Below, one piece after another: positions 6,311-6,381 of a stretch of DNA of 6,381 bases. Source of the stretch: Candidatus Rifleibacteriota bacterium (GTDB taxonomy: Bacteria > UBP17 > UBA6191 > JACPRK01); contig JACQZL010000371.1 of assembly GCA_016213865.1 (NCBI GenBank), positions 1 through 6,381 of the forward strand, written 5' to 3'. The position numbers were made by a program, and so were the translations under genes. The number at the start of each line of letters is the position of its first letter. Position 1 is the first letter of the stretch. The notes under the pieces are model-generated. The model saw only the letters and a list, made by a program, of their open reading frames with translations, had not been told where the DNA came from and searched no databases.

Positions 6311-6346
6311 GCAGCCTGCCGGCGATGCGGCATCACCGGCTACTGC
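6311..6346. other. Strong two-part hairpin in intergenic DNA
   Basis: GCCGGCGATG (6318-6327) pairs with CATCACCGGC (6331-6340) in ten positions with one C-A mismatch and a CGG loop. An outer GCAG (6311-6314) pairs with CTGC (6343-6346) across a small internal loop. No T-run follows on either strand. It could be a terminator for a minus-strand gene beyond the window edge, a REP-like element, or part of an unannotated RNA. Its right arm overlaps the inverted copy of the heptad repeat. Confidence 0.45.
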
Positions 6347-6381
6347 CTACTTGTTCCGGCCTCACTCGGAAAACTACCCAC

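Larger units (their letters stand above)
6031..6381. other. Intergenic region upstream of the kinase, no gene seen
   Basis: About 350 bases to the window edge hold no frame with both a ribosome binding site and a protein-like composition. The short minus-strand frames here translate the heptad repeat (YWLPATGYW-type peptides) and are not taken as genes. The kinase promoter should lie in the first ~150 bases: TAGGAT, read on the minus strand just before the 6067 ATG, resembles a -10 box at 4 of 6 positions but has no fitting -35. The rest contains the heptad repeat and a strong hairpin described separately. Whatever gene follows begins or ends beyond the window. Confidence 0.5.

Noticed and set aside
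6069..6336. Short minus-strand frames upstream of the kinase
   Set aside because: Their sequence is a translation of the heptad repeat (LPATGYRLPATGH-type). There is no ribosome binding site or conserved domain; the LPATG string is not a sortase signal in this context.
1..6381. CRISPR array, tRNA, rRNA, insertion sequence or phage att site
   Set aside because: No regularly spaced repeats with unique spacers, no cloverleaf sequence, and no transposase or integrase motif was seen on either strand. The heptads have no spacers.

Overview
The window is GC-rich bacterial DNA with tightly packed genes and high-GC third codon positions. It suggests a large-genome, GC-rich Gram-negative lineage such as Planctomycetota, Myxococcota or Acidobacteriota. 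No rRNA, tRNA or lineage-defining gene is present, so the phylum cannot be fixed. The heptad repeat at the right end fits intergenic DNA of such genomes but proves nothing.

Layout, left to right. (1) 1-1052 (+): the C-terminal ~349 residues of a DUF1015-family protein, cut by the window edge, in which two family signature motifs look eroded. (2) 1053-1224: a short gap holding a GC-rich imperfect hairpin (possible terminator) and a small perfect hairpin, CTCCTCC-GAT-GGAGGAG, that contains the likely ribosome binding site of the next gene. (3) 1225-2064 (+): a ~279-residue protein with a disordered, charged N-terminus and a C-terminal GAF-like domain. (4) 2061-2663 (-): an XRE-type helix-turn-helix regulator that converges on gene 3; both stop codons lie in one palindromic CTAG. 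(5) 2664-2983: a 320-bp divergent intergenic region with an AT-rich core, a TCACAA direct repeat and a 5'-leader hairpin. (6) 2984-3934 (+): a SRPBCC/AHSA1-like domain followed by a ~155-residue C-terminal region I do not recognise. (7) 3935-3982: an inverted repeat between convergent genes, possibly a bidirectional terminator. (8) 3983-6016 (-): a 677-residue hybrid sensor histidine kinase with four membrane segments, coiled coil, PAS, HisKA, HATPase and receiver, all key residues intact. (9) 6017-6381: intergenic DNA with a heptad tandem repeat and a strong hairpin.

The genes do not form one obvious operon. The most plausible functional pairing is the divergent XRE regulator and SRPBCC gene, which share a control region. 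The kinase is alone in the window, with no separate response regulator or Hpt protein beside it. Nothing here can be claimed as a new defence or mobile system. The best leads are the Shine-Dalgarno hairpin, the unidentified domain fused to the SRPBCC domain, and the degenerate DUF1015 protein.
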